DNA of 64,000 nt, taken from the NCBI RefSeq assembly GCF_017313265.1, contig NZ_JAFLQZ010000001.1, forward strand, positions 62,001 through 126,000. The letters are read 5' to 3'. Below, piece by piece: positions 7,604-16,616 of this stretch. Origin of the DNA: Hymenobacter telluris (GTDB taxonomy: Bacteria; Bacteroidota; Bacteroidia; Cytophagales; Hymenobacteraceae). The notes beneath the pieces are model-generated. The model saw only the letters and a list, made by a program, of their open reading frames with translations, had not been told where the DNA came from and made no database searches. A program made the position numbers and the translations under genes. Position 1 is the first letter of the stretch. The number at the start of each line of letters is the position of its first letter.

Positions 7604-9367
7604 ATGCCAAACGCTACCCTCGACACGCCCGAGCTCAACCTCGAAGCCACCTCCCAATCGTCGGCATCTGAAAAGCCCACTACCCGCCCGATGTACTACG
7701 AGTACAAGCCCGCGGAAACCGTGCGCGCCCAGCACGGCACCACCTTGCGCTGCAAAACCTGGGAAGCCGAGGCCGCCCTGCGCATGCTGGAAAACAACCT
7801 CGACCCGGCCGTGAGCTTGGTGTACGACGAGCTGATTGTGTACGGCGGGGCCGGCCGCGCCGCCCGCAACTGGAAGGAGTATCAAACCATCGTCCGCACC
7901 CTCAAAAACCTGGAACCCGACGAAACCATGCTGGTGCAGAGCGGCAAAGCCGTAGGTGTGCTGCGCACCTGGGCCCACGCCCCACGGGTGCTCATTGCCA
8001 ATAGCAACCTCGTGCCGGCCTGGAGCACCCAGGAATATTTCGATGAACTGGACAAGCTGGGGCTGATGATGTACGGCCAGATGACGGCCGGCTCCTGGAT
8101 TTACATTGCCACCCAAGGCATCCTGCAAGGCACCTACGAAACCTTCGCCGCCGTGGCCGACAAGCACTTTGCGGGCACGCTGGCCGGTACCGTTACGGTT
8201 ACGGCGGGCCTCGGCGGCATGAGCGGCGCGCAGCCGCTGGCCGTAACCATGAACGACGGAGTGTGCTTAGTTATCGAGCCGATTGACGAGCGGGTGAAGC
8301 AGAAGGTGCGCGAAGGCTACCTCGACGAGCAGGCCCGTGACCTGGACCACGCCCTGGAACTGTGCCAGCAATACAAACAGGAACGCAAAGGCTGGAGCAT
8401 CGGCCTGACCGGCAACGCTGCCACCGTACTGCCCGAGCTGCTGACCCGCGGCTTCAAGGCCGACATCGTGACCGACCAAACCTCGGCCCACGACCTGATG
8501 GACTACCTGCCCGAAGGCGACGTGAACGAAGTGCTAACCTTGCGCGCCAGCAACCCCGAGGAGTTCAAGCGCCAGGCGCTGGCCTCCATCATGAAGCACT
8601 GCCAGGCCATTATTGATATGCAGGCCGCCGGCTCCGTGGCCCTCGACTACGGCAACAACCTGCGCGGCCAGGCCGAGAAAGGCGGCCTCAAGGTGCGCGA
8701 CGAGCAGGGCCAGTTCCTGTACCCCGGTTTCGTGCCCGGCTACATCCGGCCGCTGTTCTGCGAGGGCAAAGGCCCGTTCCGCTGGGCGGCCCTCTCCGGC
8801 GACCCGCAGGACATCCTGCGCATCGACCGGGCCCTGCTCGAAACCTTCCCCGAGAATAAAATGCTGGCCCGCTGGATTGCCAAGGCCCAGGCCAAAGTGC
8901 CGTTCATTGGGCTGCCCGCCCGCGTGTGCTGGCTGGGCTACGGCGAGCGGGAGAAGTTCGGCCTGGTTATCAACGACCTGGTGGCGCGGGGCGAGGTATC
9001 GGCCCCCATCGTTATCGGGCGCGACCACCTCGACTGTGGCTCCGTGGCCTCGCCCAACCGCGAAACCGAAGGCATGCGCGACGGCTCCGACGCCGTAGCC
9101 GACTGGCCCCTGCTCAACGCCCTGGCCAACTGCGCCAGCGGCGCCGACTGGGTTTCGCTGCACAACGGCGGCGGCGTGGGCATCGGCAACTCCACCCACT
9201 CCGGCATGGTGATAGTAGCCACCGGCACCCCCGAAAAAGCTGAGCGCCTGCGCCGCGTCCTCACCACCGACCCCGGCATGGGCGTCTTCCGCCACGCCGA
9301 CGCTGGCTACGAGCTGGCCCAGCAGGTAGCCGAGGAGCGCGGCGTGAATATTCCGGGGCGGGGGTAA
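7604..9367 (+). CDS. hutU: Urocanate hydratase
   Basis: Converts urocanate to 4-imidazolone-5-propionate, the second step of histidine degradation, with tightly bound NAD+ acting as electrophile; cytoplasmic. Seen in order: [45 protein letters not shown] (NAD-binding region), TDQTSAHD and the C-terminal [14 protein letters not shown] motif. The 587-aa length from MPNATLD is slightly longer than typical (about 555), because of a 25-30 residue Thr/Ser-rich N-terminus; an earlier in-frame start exists but is less likely. It stands alone with its own terminator. Identification is secure. Confidence 0.95.
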   Translation: MPNATLDTPELNLEATSQSSASEKPTTRPMYYEYKPAETVRAQHGTTLRCKTWEAEAALRMLENNLDPAVSLVYDELIVYGGAGRAARNWKEYQTIVRTLKNLEPDETMLVQSGKAVGVLRTWAHAPRVLIANSNLVPAWSTQEYFDELDKLGLMMYGQMTAGSWIYIATQGILQGTYETFAAVADKHFAGTLAGTVTVTAGLGGMSGAQPLAVTMNDGVCLVIEPIDERVKQKVREGYLDEQARDLDHALELCQQYKQERKGWSIGLTGNAATVLPELLTRGFKADIVTDQTSAHDLMDYLPEGDVNEVLTLRASNPEEFKRQALASIMKHCQAIIDMQAAGSVALDYGNNLRGQAEKGGLKVRDEQGQFLYPGFVPGYIRPLFCEGKGPFRWAALSGDPQDILRIDRALLETFPENKMLARWIAKAQAKVPFIGLPARVCWLGYGEREKFGLVINDLVARGEVSAPIVIGRDHLDCGSVASPNRETEGMRDGSDAVADWPLLNALANCASGADWVSLHNGGGVGIGNSTHSGMVIVATGTPEKAERLRRVLTTDPGMGVFRHADAGYELAQQVAEERGVNIPGRG

Positions 9368-9397
9368 AAGGTTGTTATACTATTGCAACGCTTTATA

Positions 9398-9430
9398 AAT
9401 AGGGGCTACATCAGTTTTGTAGCCCCTATT
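9398..9430. terminator. Terminator after hutU
   Basis: AATAGGGGCTAC (9398-9409) pairs perfectly with GTAGCCCCTATT (9419-9430), followed by TATTACTCTT. It separates hutU from the convergent HNH pseudogene and can serve both strands. Confidence 0.8.
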
Positions 9431-9432
9431 TA

Positions 9433-10113
9433 TTACTCTTGAGATGACTCTAAACCAATCGTAGTTAATTTTCTAAGTATTCTTATTCTTTCCAGCGAGT
9501 CATCTGTTTCAAGGTAATTTGTCATCAGTTCTATTAATTCATTGTCACTATGAAATGTCTCCTGCCAGCCAAATTCATATAGCAATCTATTTAACCTGCA
9601 TGCGCCAATAGTGAAGCTTCCTTTTTTTGTTCTGTCAACATAATAATAATCACCAAGTCTGATAATATGGTCTTGGTATCTGTCAAAATGAGGGTGTACA
9701 ATCTTGAATGCGTTTGAAACCGTTGGGTATCTTTTTCTTGTTTTGCCCTTGCTTAACGTTAACGTATCCTCAATAATATCTAAGGTTTCTTGTTCTTTTT
9801 TTATCGTATTACATTCGGCACAAACTACACAAAGATTTTTAGGCTCAAATATGAATGTAATATGCTTCGACTTTGGTACAATGTGTTCTACATGGCAATT
9901 TAACGTAGATGTCATAGATACACTGTTTCTGCAAAAAGCACATATGCCTCTTTGTTCTATTTTGTAAAAATCACGTATTTCTTTTCGTAAATCTTGAAGT
10001 TCATTACAACTCCAATCCGTTTAATTGAAGCTTATGCCTATTTGGGCTTCTTTTGATTGGACTAATATCTGTGCATCAGAAGAGTATATTATTGGGTTGT
10101 TAATTTCTGGCAT
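9433..10113 (-). pseudogene. HNH endonuclease (PtuB-like), interrupted by an in-frame stop
   Basis: Read as one frame from ATG at 10111-10113 to 9433 it encodes about 226 residues, with an in-frame TAA at 10021-10023 after residue 30. Downstream of the stop the frame continues without a start codon through a zinc/HNH domain: ICAFC, HVEHIVPKSK (the HNH His pair) and CVVCAECNTIKK. The largest piece with an ATG starts at 9915 and would lack the first CxxC. The start overlaps the ATPase gene stop by 14 bases. Pairing of an SMC-like ATPase with an HNH nuclease matches Septu (PtuA/PtuB) defence and related retron effectors. Coding is AT-rich, unlike the flanks. Confidence 0.75.
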
Positions 10114-11483
10114 ATAGTTTGTGCAGTTTTTTGATTGCCAGAAGTAGAGTATAGACAGGGTCTTCCCTGTCTAAGAAATTTTCTTGTGAGATTAATACTG
10201 TATAATTTTCCGTGTCTTTGTTGTCAAACTGTTTCTTAGAACTTACTTTGGTAAATACACTAAGTGCTATCCTTGATAAATATTCATTTTTAAATCCTGG
10301 TGATTTGAATACGTTGGCTAGTTGAAAGTCTATTGAATTGTTAATTAAAGAATCAGCATTTGTGATTTTTCCAGTATCCATTGATAAAACAAAGCAGTTA
10401 TTGGTGTCTAAGTTGGATATAATTTGCGGGGAGTGTGTTGCTATCAAAAAGTGGCAGCCTTTGTAGTGTTTGAATGTGTCTAATAATAATTTTATATATT
10501 TCTCCTGCCACTCAGGGTGAAGACAAATTTCAGGTTCGTCAATGCAGATTAATGAATTATCTTTAATTTGGCTTGCTATTCCTAGGAAACCTATAACTAC
10601 GGATTGCTCACCGGAACTTGCGTCAATAATTGAATATGGTCTATTTGTATTTATTTTGCTCAGGTTGACTTCTCTTAATCTTAGAATACCGGAATGCATT
10701 AAAAATATTAATTGGGTTAAAGGGATATTTAGTAATTCTTGACTATAAATTCCATTTTCATCTATGTCAATATAGATATGTTTTTTGCTTCTTGTTGGAT
10801 ACCATTCTCTAACTATTTGAATTAAAAAATCTATTTTATTTTCATCTATTATACCATCAGGGTGATAAAAAAAATCTTTTGTTTATTGGTACTACAGGAC
10901 CAATAGATTTTTTGTTGAATAATTCTTCAAAAATTTGTACTGGATCTGTGTTATGAGAATTCGATAGTTCGTAAGCTAATCTATTAGATAGCCTAGGTTC
11001 AATCCTGATTTGTATAGTATTATTATACCCTAAATAGTTCAGGACACTAGTGATACTCTTAATCTGTTTATTATCTTCTGCAAGTGATTCAAGTAGTGAT
11101 GATATGATTTTTGACATATATGCCAAGCCAAAATTTTAGCTTGGTAAATCTCTTAATCCTAAATATGAATATCCGGTAATGTGTTCAAATTTTCGTCCTA
11201 ATGGGAATCTGTCAAACGGGCTTGTTGACGCTGTAATGATTTTCTGGGGTGAACCAGAATGTTGTAATACTCCCTTAAGTGAAGTTTCTCTAAAACCAAT
11301 ATCATTATAAAAGAGGTCTTTCCTTGATGTGTCAATAAATTCTGAAACTATTGAGCTTAGTAAGCGGCTTTTTCCACTGCCGTTCTTTCCAACAATTATT
11401 GTAAATATATTTTCACTGCTGTCTGTTCTAGATGGATCTGTGAAGTAAAAAGTTTTTCGGTTTTGTATATACGTTTGGAGCAT
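10100..11483 (-). pseudogene. AAA ATPase (PtuA-like), broken by one stop and one frameshift
   Basis: Three pieces form one ATPase of about 460 aa. Piece 1 (11136-11483) holds Walker A GKNGSGKS. An in-frame TAA at 11136-11138 separates it from piece 2 (10857-11135, same frame). Piece 2 runs into an A8 run at 10867-10874 (T8 on the coding strand); removing one base restores the frame and continues as YHPDGIIDENK into piece 3, which carries the signature SSGEQS, Walker B LICIDEPE and switch His in ATHSPQ. Domain order is that of SMC-like/OLD-like defence ATPases. AT-rich codon use suggests acquisition by transfer. Family call (Septu-type) is inferred from the HNH partner. Confidence 0.8.
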
Positions 11484-11493
11484 CTTGACATTC

Positions 11494-11565
11494 GATAAGT
11501 GATGAGCCTATTTCGCAAATCTATCAAAAGGAATAGCATATCATACTTCCTTTGATAAACTTATC
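11494..11565. promoter_or_regulatory. Nested dyad upstream of the ATPase/HNH pair
   Basis: Outer arms GATAAGT (11494-11500) and ACTTATC (11559-11565) flank an inner 11-bp stem with one bulge (TATCAAAAGGAA at 11522-11533 with TTCCTTTGATA at 11547-11557). It begins 11 bases upstream of the ATPase start codon. It could be an operator, a transcription attenuator or a transfer boundary remnant. Confidence 0.4.
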
Positions 11566-11698
11566 ACTCCTCTATTTACCGTAACCTAGGCGTTGCTCAC
11601 TCTAGCTTGCCCCAACAAGAAAAAAGCAAAACGCCCGCCTTCGTTGTTTACCTCCCTGCACCGGCACATCACTGGCGCACGAACCAAACAACTTAACT

Positions 11699-12427
11699 AT
11701 GAACATCGGAATCATTGGGGCCGGCTACATCGGCAGCGCCCTGGCCGTGCGGCTTACCAGCCTTGGCCATTCAGTTTACATTGCCAACTCCCGCGGGCCG
11801 GAAACCCTGAAAGACGTGGAGCAGAAGACGGGCGCTACGGCTGTTACGGCCGAGGAGGCTGCTCAACGCGGCAGCGACTTTATTGTGGTGACCATCCCGC
11901 TGGAGAAAATCCCAGACCTGCCCAACAACCTGTTCGAGGGTGTGGCTCCGGCGGTGCCCATCATCGATACCAGCAATTACTACCCCTTGCTGCGCGACGG
12001 CCAGATTCCGGAGCTTGAAACCGGCGACCTGACCGAAAGCGGCTGGGTGCAGCAGCATCTGGGCCGTCCGGTGGTGAAGGTGTTCAACAACATCTTCGCC
12101 GAGCACCTCGAAAAGAACGGCCAGCCCGCCGGTACGCCCGGCCGCATCGGCCTGCCCGTAGCCAGTGATGACACCGCGGCCAAGCAGAAAGTAATGGCCT
12201 TGGTAGAGGAGCTGGGCTTCGACGCCGTGGACGGTGGCACCATGCGCGAGTCGTGGCGACAGCAGCCCGGCGGCCCCATCTACTGCAACGACCTGCCGGC
12301 CAACCAAGTGAAGGAGCATCTGGCCCAACTCGGTACTGAGCGCACGCCCGAGCAGCACGCCGAGTTCCTGGCCAACCAAAACGCGGCCGAAAAGCACATG
12401 GAGGCGCAGGGCATCAAGCTGAAGTAG
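11699..12427 (+). CDS. NADPH-dependent F420 reductase-like Rossmann oxidoreductase
   Basis: 242-aa protein with an N-terminal dinucleotide-binding GIIGAGYIGSALA and a following ANSRGPETL segment, where the Asn-Ser-Arg pattern suggests NADP(H) preference. The DFIVVTIPLEKIPDL and VVKVFNNI motifs match the COG2085/F420_oxidored group, which includes predicted dinucleotide-binding reductases. No F420-specific evidence is visible, and Bacteroidota lack F420, so the electron partner is unknown. It is monocistronic, with the decayed defence island on its left, and is probably a cytoplasmic reductase. Confidence 0.8.
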   Translation: MNIGIIGAGYIGSALAVRLTSLGHSVYIANSRGPETLKDVEQKTGATAVTAEEAAQRGSDFIVVTIPLEKIPDLPNNLFEGVAPAVPIIDTSNYYPLLRDGQIPELETGDLTESGWVQQHLGRPVVKVFNNIFAEHLEKNGQPAGTPGRIGLPVASDDTAAKQKVMALVEELGFDAVDGGTMRESWRQQPGGPIYCNDLPANQVKEHLAQLGTERTPEQHAEFLANQNAAEKHMEAQGIKLK

Positions 12428-12597
12428 TTGCCGGGCAGCCTCCTGCACGCAGAAGCCAGTCATTGGTCTCCCTTGGTTTCCGTAGTCCGGCAGTTTTTCT
12501 ACTTTGGGGCTTCCGCTGAACGTGCGGTTATGCTGCTATGATTTACTTATCCGTTTTTGCCAAAGGCAGCCCGCTTTGAGTACCAACTCAAAGCCCC

Positions 12598-12822
12598 ATG
12601 AAACGAGTTAAGAAACTCAAGCAAGCCTTTGGCACCGTAGAAGAAGGACACTTTGCCGCCTTCCCCGTGAAGTTTTCCAACGTGCAGGTGTCGCGCGTTA
12701 TTTTCGGCAACACCCGTGGCTGCGCCTACTGCTTTCCCCACGGCCCCGAAACCAGCAACGCTACGCTGGCCAAGCAACAGCGAAGCTGGAAGCACTACCG
12801 CCGCACCCAGTGGAAGCCCTAA
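12598..12822 (+). CDS. Small hypothetical protein
   Basis: 74-aa reading frame beginning MKRVKKLKQAFGTVEEGHFA with a central GCAYCFPHG (CxxC followed by a His) and a basic C-terminus WKHYRRTQWKP. It has codon use like the neighbours and no overlapping better frame. The CxxC/H cluster could bind zinc, but it is too short for a firm claim. Family unknown; it precedes the large nested inverted repeat at 12908-13084. Confidence 0.5.
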   Translation: MKRVKKLKQAFGTVEEGHFAAFPVKFSNVQVSRVIFGNTRGCAYCFPHGPETSNATLAKQQRSWKHYRRTQWKP

Positions 12823-12907
12823 ACTTGCGGCCCAAAAAGTTAGCGCCGCCTCGGTACACCGGGGCGGCGCTTTGCGTTTCCAAGCAATATCTTACTGTAT
12901 TTAACCT

Positions 12908-13084
12908 AAGTTGCGGACTAGCCGCGTAGCGGCGAAAGGTTGGTAGCTACCGGATTCTGTTGGAACGGTGCGCCGCGTAGCGGTGCCAGAAGGAGTTGTG
13001 TCTCTGGCACCGCTACGCGGCGCGGCCCGTCTGTGGCCTGCTGGGCTACCAACCTTAGGCCGCTACGCGGCTAGTCCGCAACTT
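12908..13084. repeat. 177-bp nested inverted repeat
   Basis: Outer arms AAGTTGCGGACTAGCCGCGT (from 12908) and its complement ending at 13084 enclose a second pair (AAGGTTGGTAGC at 12937-12948 with GCTACCAACCTT at 13045-13056) and an inner hairpin (GCGCCGCGTAGCGGTGCCAGA near 12970 with its complement near 13003-13023). The word CCGCGTAGCGG recurs in every level. It fills the gap between a hypothetical gene and the GNAT gene. Confidence 0.85.
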
Positions 13085-13132
13085 GAGTTATTTACCCCTT
13101 GTGTTTAACCCGCCCTCTATACCTTACCCACT

Positions 13133-13462
13133 ATGAAACCCGAACTGCAAGACCTCCCGCTCCTCGACAACAGCGGCAGCCACCGCTTCGAGCTGACCGT
13201 GAACCACGCCACCGCCTTCATGGAGTACGGCGACCGGCCCGAAGCCATTGCCCTGTTTCATACCGAAGTGCCGCCGCAGCTGGAAGGGCAGGGGGTAGGC
13301 TCGGCGCTGGTGGAAAAAGTGCTAACGGAAGTGGAGCGGCGGCAGCGGCAGCTGATTCCGCTGTGCCCCTTCGTGACCAGCTACCTGAAGCGGCACCCGG
13401 AGTGGCAGCGCCTGGTAGCGCCCGGCTATCAGCGCTGGTTTCAGCCGACAGCCTCGCGGTAG
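13133..13462 (+). CDS. GNAT-fold N-acetyltransferase (COG2388 type)
   Basis: 109-aa minimal GNAT protein of the YjdJ-like group. Seen: acetyl-CoA-binding loop in LEGQGVGSALVEKVL (about residues 50-64) and the group-specific IPLCPFVTSYLKRHPEW near 82-98. The short N-terminal beta sheet carries NHATAFMEYGDRP. Members are small cytoplasmic acetyltransferases of mostly unknown substrate. It directly follows the nested inverted repeat, whose right arm lies 48 bases upstream of the start. Single gene. Confidence 0.9.
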   Translation: MKPELQDLPLLDNSGSHRFELTVNHATAFMEYGDRPEAIALFHTEVPPQLEGQGVGSALVEKVLTEVERRQRQLIPLCPFVTSYLKRHPEWQRLVAPGYQRWFQPTASR

Positions 13463-13601
13463 TAGCGGATTCTGGCACGTATGCCTCAGGTACAAGTACG
13501 CATCTGCAACGACCTGCCATTAGCGCCAGCCCGTATGGCTAGCGTAACAAGCTGGTCGTATAGAACCGGTATAGAATAGTACCAACGTAACGCCACGTCA
13601 T

Positions 13602-14171
13602 ATGCTTGTTCCTCAAACTCTTGCCCCGCCGTTTCCGCCGCTTGCGTGGGATGGGTACGCCTGGTCGGGCTTGGTGCAGCTGCCCACCTGGGCAGGAATG
13701 CGCCTGCCCGATGAAACTTCACTGCCTGTTGATGGCACCGTGGAAGTGCGCGTGTCCACTGAAAACGACGAGCCCGCACTGCCGAGCCCGGCGCAGGCGG
13801 CAGCGTATGAGCTGCTCACAACGCAGGCCGCAGCGGTGCGCGAGGCCATTCTGGCGGCAGTGTTTGGCTGGTACCAGCAAGATTACCTAACCTGGCGCGA
13901 CGAAAACGGCTACGACGAGGAAGAAGCTGCCCGCTACTTGCCGGTGCTAACCGAGCCGGCGCAGCTGGCCGGGCTGGTGCAGCTCACGGCCATCAACGTG
14001 TTTCCCACCGCCAACGACGGCCTGAGCTACACCGGCTACGAGTTTGTGTGCAGCTGGGAAGAAGAGCACGGCCTGGGTGCCATGCTGCACGGCAGCCGAA
14101 TAGTGGAAGTGGGTGGTGCCGATACCGCCATTCTGGAATGGATAGCCGCCCGCGACGCCGAAGCACAATAG
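13602..14171 (+). CDS. Hypothetical protein, DUF6985-like
   Basis: 189-aa soluble acidic protein without signal peptide. A beta-rich N-terminal half (WSGLVQLPTWAGM, VEVRVSTENDEP) is followed by a helical middle (AAVREAILAAVFGWYQQDY) and a conserved-looking end, GYEFVCSWEEEHGLGAML followed by GSRIVEVGGADTAIL. From memory this pattern matches DUF6985, often found among Bacteroidota immunity-like or orphan proteins, but I could not verify it. No catalytic residues stand out. The next reading frame downstream is degraded, so this may be part of a small decaying gene cluster. Confidence 0.65.
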   Translation: MLVPQTLAPPFPPLAWDGYAWSGLVQLPTWAGMRLPDETSLPVDGTVEVRVSTENDEPALPSPAQAAAYELLTTQAAAVREAILAAVFGWYQQDYLTWRDENGYDEEEAARYLPVLTEPAQLAGLVQLTAINVFPTANDGLSYTGYEFVCSWEEEHGLGAMLHGSRIVEVGGADTAILEWIAARDAEAQ

Positions 14172-14198
14172 TAACCTAGCCGCTTTCAACCCCACCGA

Positions 14199-14440
14199 AT
14201 GGAGCAGAGCTTAGTGGAGCGAATCAAGCTTTTTCTGGCCGAGAACCCACTGTTGGCCGGCCAGGGAGCCACTGCGGTATAACTCGCTGAGAAACACACT
14301 TGGGAGTTCGGGGGCAGCTACGTGGGCGTGCCCATTTTACGGCTTCAACAACTGCCAGATGCTCTCCGCTGATATGGTTATGGAGTCGACTACAAACCTC
14401 CGCCACGACTACAGGCAGCCGGCCGCTGGCCTGGCAGGAG
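14199..14440 (+). pseudogene. Possible decayed hypothetical gene with two in-frame stops
   Basis: ATG at 14199 opens a protein-like stretch (MEQSLVERIKLFLAENPLLA), broken by TAA at 14280-14282, then a plausible continuation LAEKHTWEFGGSYVGVPILR, a second stop (TGA) and YGYGVDYKPPPRLQAAGRW in the same frame. Continuity in one frame across both stops suggests a nonsense-decayed gene rather than chance. No family is recognised. Confidence 0.35.
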
Positions 14441-14525
14441 CCCGCCGCTACACTGCTCGTGAAACTGCTATATGCTAGGAAGCAGGCGTACTAACCGCTT
14501 GCCAGCTAGAAACGTATGCAGGTAT

Positions 14526-14969
14526 ATGCATCCTATTGTACCCTGGCTTCCGGTGTTGTTTATCCCCGTTTTCGGGGCTTTTTGGTGCTTGGTCGTGTTT
14601 ATGATATCCCGCATGGGTTGGTACCGCTTGGCTGCCCAGTATGCTATAGAAGCAGTGCCTGACACCGTGAACCGGGAAACGCTGACGTTCCTGCGCGTTG
14701 GGGTGGCCAACTACAAAAACGCCGCCCGGGTTGGTATTACTCCGCAGGGCCTATACCTAACTACCTGGAAGATTTTCTTTGTTGGGCACCCGCCGCTGTT
14801 CATCCCCTGGTCGGCTTTTGGGCCGATGCAGGAGCACACGTTTCTCTGGTCGAAAACCTACTCCACCCACATTAGCAACGGCGGCAGCTCGGTGGCTTTC
14901 AGCTTCAGCAGCGACCGGTTATTTGCGGCGCTTTCGGCCGCGGCGGTGCCAGTAGTAGGGCAGCAGTAA
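14526..14969 (+). CDS. Membrane-associated hypothetical protein
   Basis: 147-aa protein from MHPIVPWLPV; a hydrophobic helix covers residues 3-30 (VPWLPVLFIPVFGAFWC onward), followed by GWYRLAAQY and a soluble, probably PH-like or beta-rich domain (ARVGITPQGLYLTTWKIFFV, HPPLFIPWSAFG). Such GWYRLAAQY proteins recur in Bacteroidota as single-pass membrane proteins of unknown role. An earlier in-frame start adds 18 basic residues and is less likely. No partner gene is evident. Confidence 0.65.
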   Translation: MHPIVPWLPVLFIPVFGAFWCLVVFMISRMGWYRLAAQYAIEAVPDTVNRETLTFLRVGVANYKNAARVGITPQGLYLTTWKIFFVGHPPLFIPWSAFGPMQEHTFLWSKTYSTHISNGGSSVAFSFSSDRLFAALSAAAVPVVGQQ

Positions 14970-15062
14970 TCGGCGTTTTTGTTGGGTGGTGGCTCCTGGA
15001 AGGATGATGGATACATAAGGCAACAGCTCCGTCGTTTAATACCGTCACTATAGCCTATTTGT

Positions 15063-15539
15063 ATGCTGAAAGCGCTATTCCTTCCGCTACTGCTGTCGAC
15101 CACCGCCACTACCGCCCAAACCGACTGCGCTAAGCCCGTTATACGCCTGCTGCACAACGGACAGGAAATTTCTTCAGCGGTGGGCAGTGCTTTGGTGCCG
15201 AGCGTTACGTTGCAAGTGGCGCCGGAGGCAGGGTGCCCGGAGCAGCGCTACCGGTTCCGCAATGCCGAAGTCACGCTGATTCGTAAAGGGCGGCCGGCGC
15301 TGCCTAGCCTGAAAGTCAGTCAGCCGCAGCTTGATTTGCGGTATTTCCTGAATCACTATATACCTGGCGACTATCTGTTTGTCTTTATTGCCTACCAAAA
15401 CGTGGCCCTCGTTTCCGGCGACTGTTCCCTCACCCCGCTACGCTCGTTGAAAGACGCCAAGTCCAACCCCGGCCAGCTCGATTTGCGCACCGACGACGCC
15501 AAAGGCATCAGCTTTCGGTGGCCGCTACAAAAGCCATAG
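15063..15539 (+). CDS. Secreted hypothetical protein
   Basis: 158-aa protein with a signal peptide (MLKALFLPLLLSTTATTAQ) and a mature Ig-like, beta-rich domain containing two cysteine pairs candidates (DCAKP, GCPEQ, GDCS). Motifs such as VTLIRKGRPALPSLKVSQPQ recall the C-terminal domains of gliding protein GldM-like repeats, though the resemblance is weak. Probably periplasmic. It stands alone between a membrane hypothetical and the convergent ThuA gene; the gap to the latter is 228 bases with no supported gene. Confidence 0.7.
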   Translation: MLKALFLPLLLSTTATTAQTDCAKPVIRLLHNGQEISSAVGSALVPSVTLQVAPEAGCPEQRYRFRNAEVTLIRKGRPALPSLKVSQPQLDLRYFLNHYIPGDYLFVFIAYQNVALVSGDCSLTPLRSLKDAKSNPGQLDLRTDDAKGISFRWPLQKP

Positions 15540-15767
15540 CCGGCGGGTAAAGCACCGGTGGCCTGTTCCGGATTTACTGCACCAGCGTCGTCCTGCTGGC
15601 CAGCCTGCTGCTACGCGAAACCGGCATCGGCCGCAAAACGGCCGGCACAGCAGAGCAATGGCATCCCGCTGCTCCCCTTAGCTCGACAACAGCCCCCGGA
15701 GCGTAAGCCGGATGTAGTGTCGGCATCGTTGCTATCATCTGGCCTATGGGACTTGTTTGGAACAACT

Positions 15768-16514
15768 TTATTTTTTGCCAAGGGCGTATTGAATACCGCC
15801 TAATAAGTGCTGCCGGAATAACGGCTCGTCGAAGCTCTCGTTGGTGTGGCCGCCCGCCGTGTAAAATGCGCGGCCACCGTCAAACTCGTGGTACCAGGCA
15901 ACAGGGTGGTCGGGCCCGTTGGTACCGCCGGAATACGTGCTTTCGTCAAGTGTAGCCAGCACTGTAAGATTGGGGTTGATGTTGCGGAAATTGTACCACT
16001 CATCGGTACGCTGCCAGCGGGCCGGCAACCCCGTAGTAGCCGGATGGGCATTGCCAGGCACGCTAACAGTGGCCAGTTGAACGGCAGGGTGCCCGTTGAA
16101 ATAAGCGCCCACCAGTTGCCCATACCAGGGCCAGTCGTATTCGGTATCGGTAGCGGCATGTATGCCAACAAACCCTCGGCCACCCCGGATATACTGCTCA
16201 AAAGCCCTCTGCTGCTCTTCGTTCAGTACATCTTGCGTGGTGCTCAGAAATACTACGGCCTGGTAGCGCCCTAGGCTGGCCGCCGTGAAAAGTTGGGCGT
16301 TAGTGGTGGTATCCACCTGAAACCCGTGCGCCTGCCCTAGTGCCCGAATGGCCCGGATGCCGGCCGGAATAGACTCGTGGTGGAAACCACTGGTTTTGCT
16401 GAAAATCAGCACAGCAGTATTAGGCTCCGGTTGCGGCTTGTCGGTCTTCTTTAAAGCGCAGCCCCACAGTAGCAGGTGGGCAGTAACAAGGTAAGTGAGA
16501 GCCAGCAGGCGCAT
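15768..16514 (-). CDS. ThuA domain lipoprotein
   Basis: ThuA-like (class I glutamine amidotransferase-fold) protein, 248 aa. Signal peptide with lipobox LLLWGC. The core shows AVLIFSKTSGFHHESI, YQAVVFLSTT, GGRGFVGIHAATDTEYDWPW and the C-terminal AWYHEFDGGRAFYTAGGHT, all hallmark ThuA segments. In Bacteroidota ThuA proteins often accompany sugar oxidoreductases and glycosidases; here the next gene on the same strand is a GH43 enzyme, 102 bases upstream, suggesting joint carbohydrate work in the periplasm. Catalysis is not established for this family. Confidence 0.9.
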   Translation of the reverse strand: MRLLALTYLVTAHLLLWGCALKKTDKPQPEPNTAVLIFSKTSGFHHESIPAGIRAIRALGQAHGFQVDTTTNAQLFTAASLGRYQAVVFLSTTQDVLNEEQQRAFEQYIRGGRGFVGIHAATDTEYDWPWYGQLVGAYFNGHPAVQLATVSVPGNAHPATTGLPARWQRTDEWYNFRNINPNLTVLATLDESTYSGGTNGPDHPVAWYHEFDGGRAFYTAGGHTNESFDEPLFRQHLLGGIQYALGKK

Positions 16515-16616
16515 ACCAGTTGTTCTATAAGTGAGAAGAAGCTTGCGGTTTGCTAACGAATGCGTTAAGAAGCAAGTAGTTGGATGCGTAGGTGCCGGAC
16601 CGTATGCGCTTACCCG

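Noticed and set aside
9704..9967. Plus-strand frame inside the HNH region
   Set aside because: Antisense shadow of the HNH coding frame, which has recognisable zinc and HNH motifs.
10021..11138. Stop-codon recoding (TAA read as sense) to explain the in-frame stops in the ATPase and HNH genes
   Set aside because: TAA ends many intact genes in this window, and a frameshift in the T8 run also breaks the ATPase, so ordinary decay explains all three lesions.
15558..15803. Open frame on the plus strand (81 codons) over the ThuA 3' end
   Set aside because: Overlaps the well-supported ThuA gene end on the other strand, no domain, Cys/Ala-rich composition typical of shadow frames.
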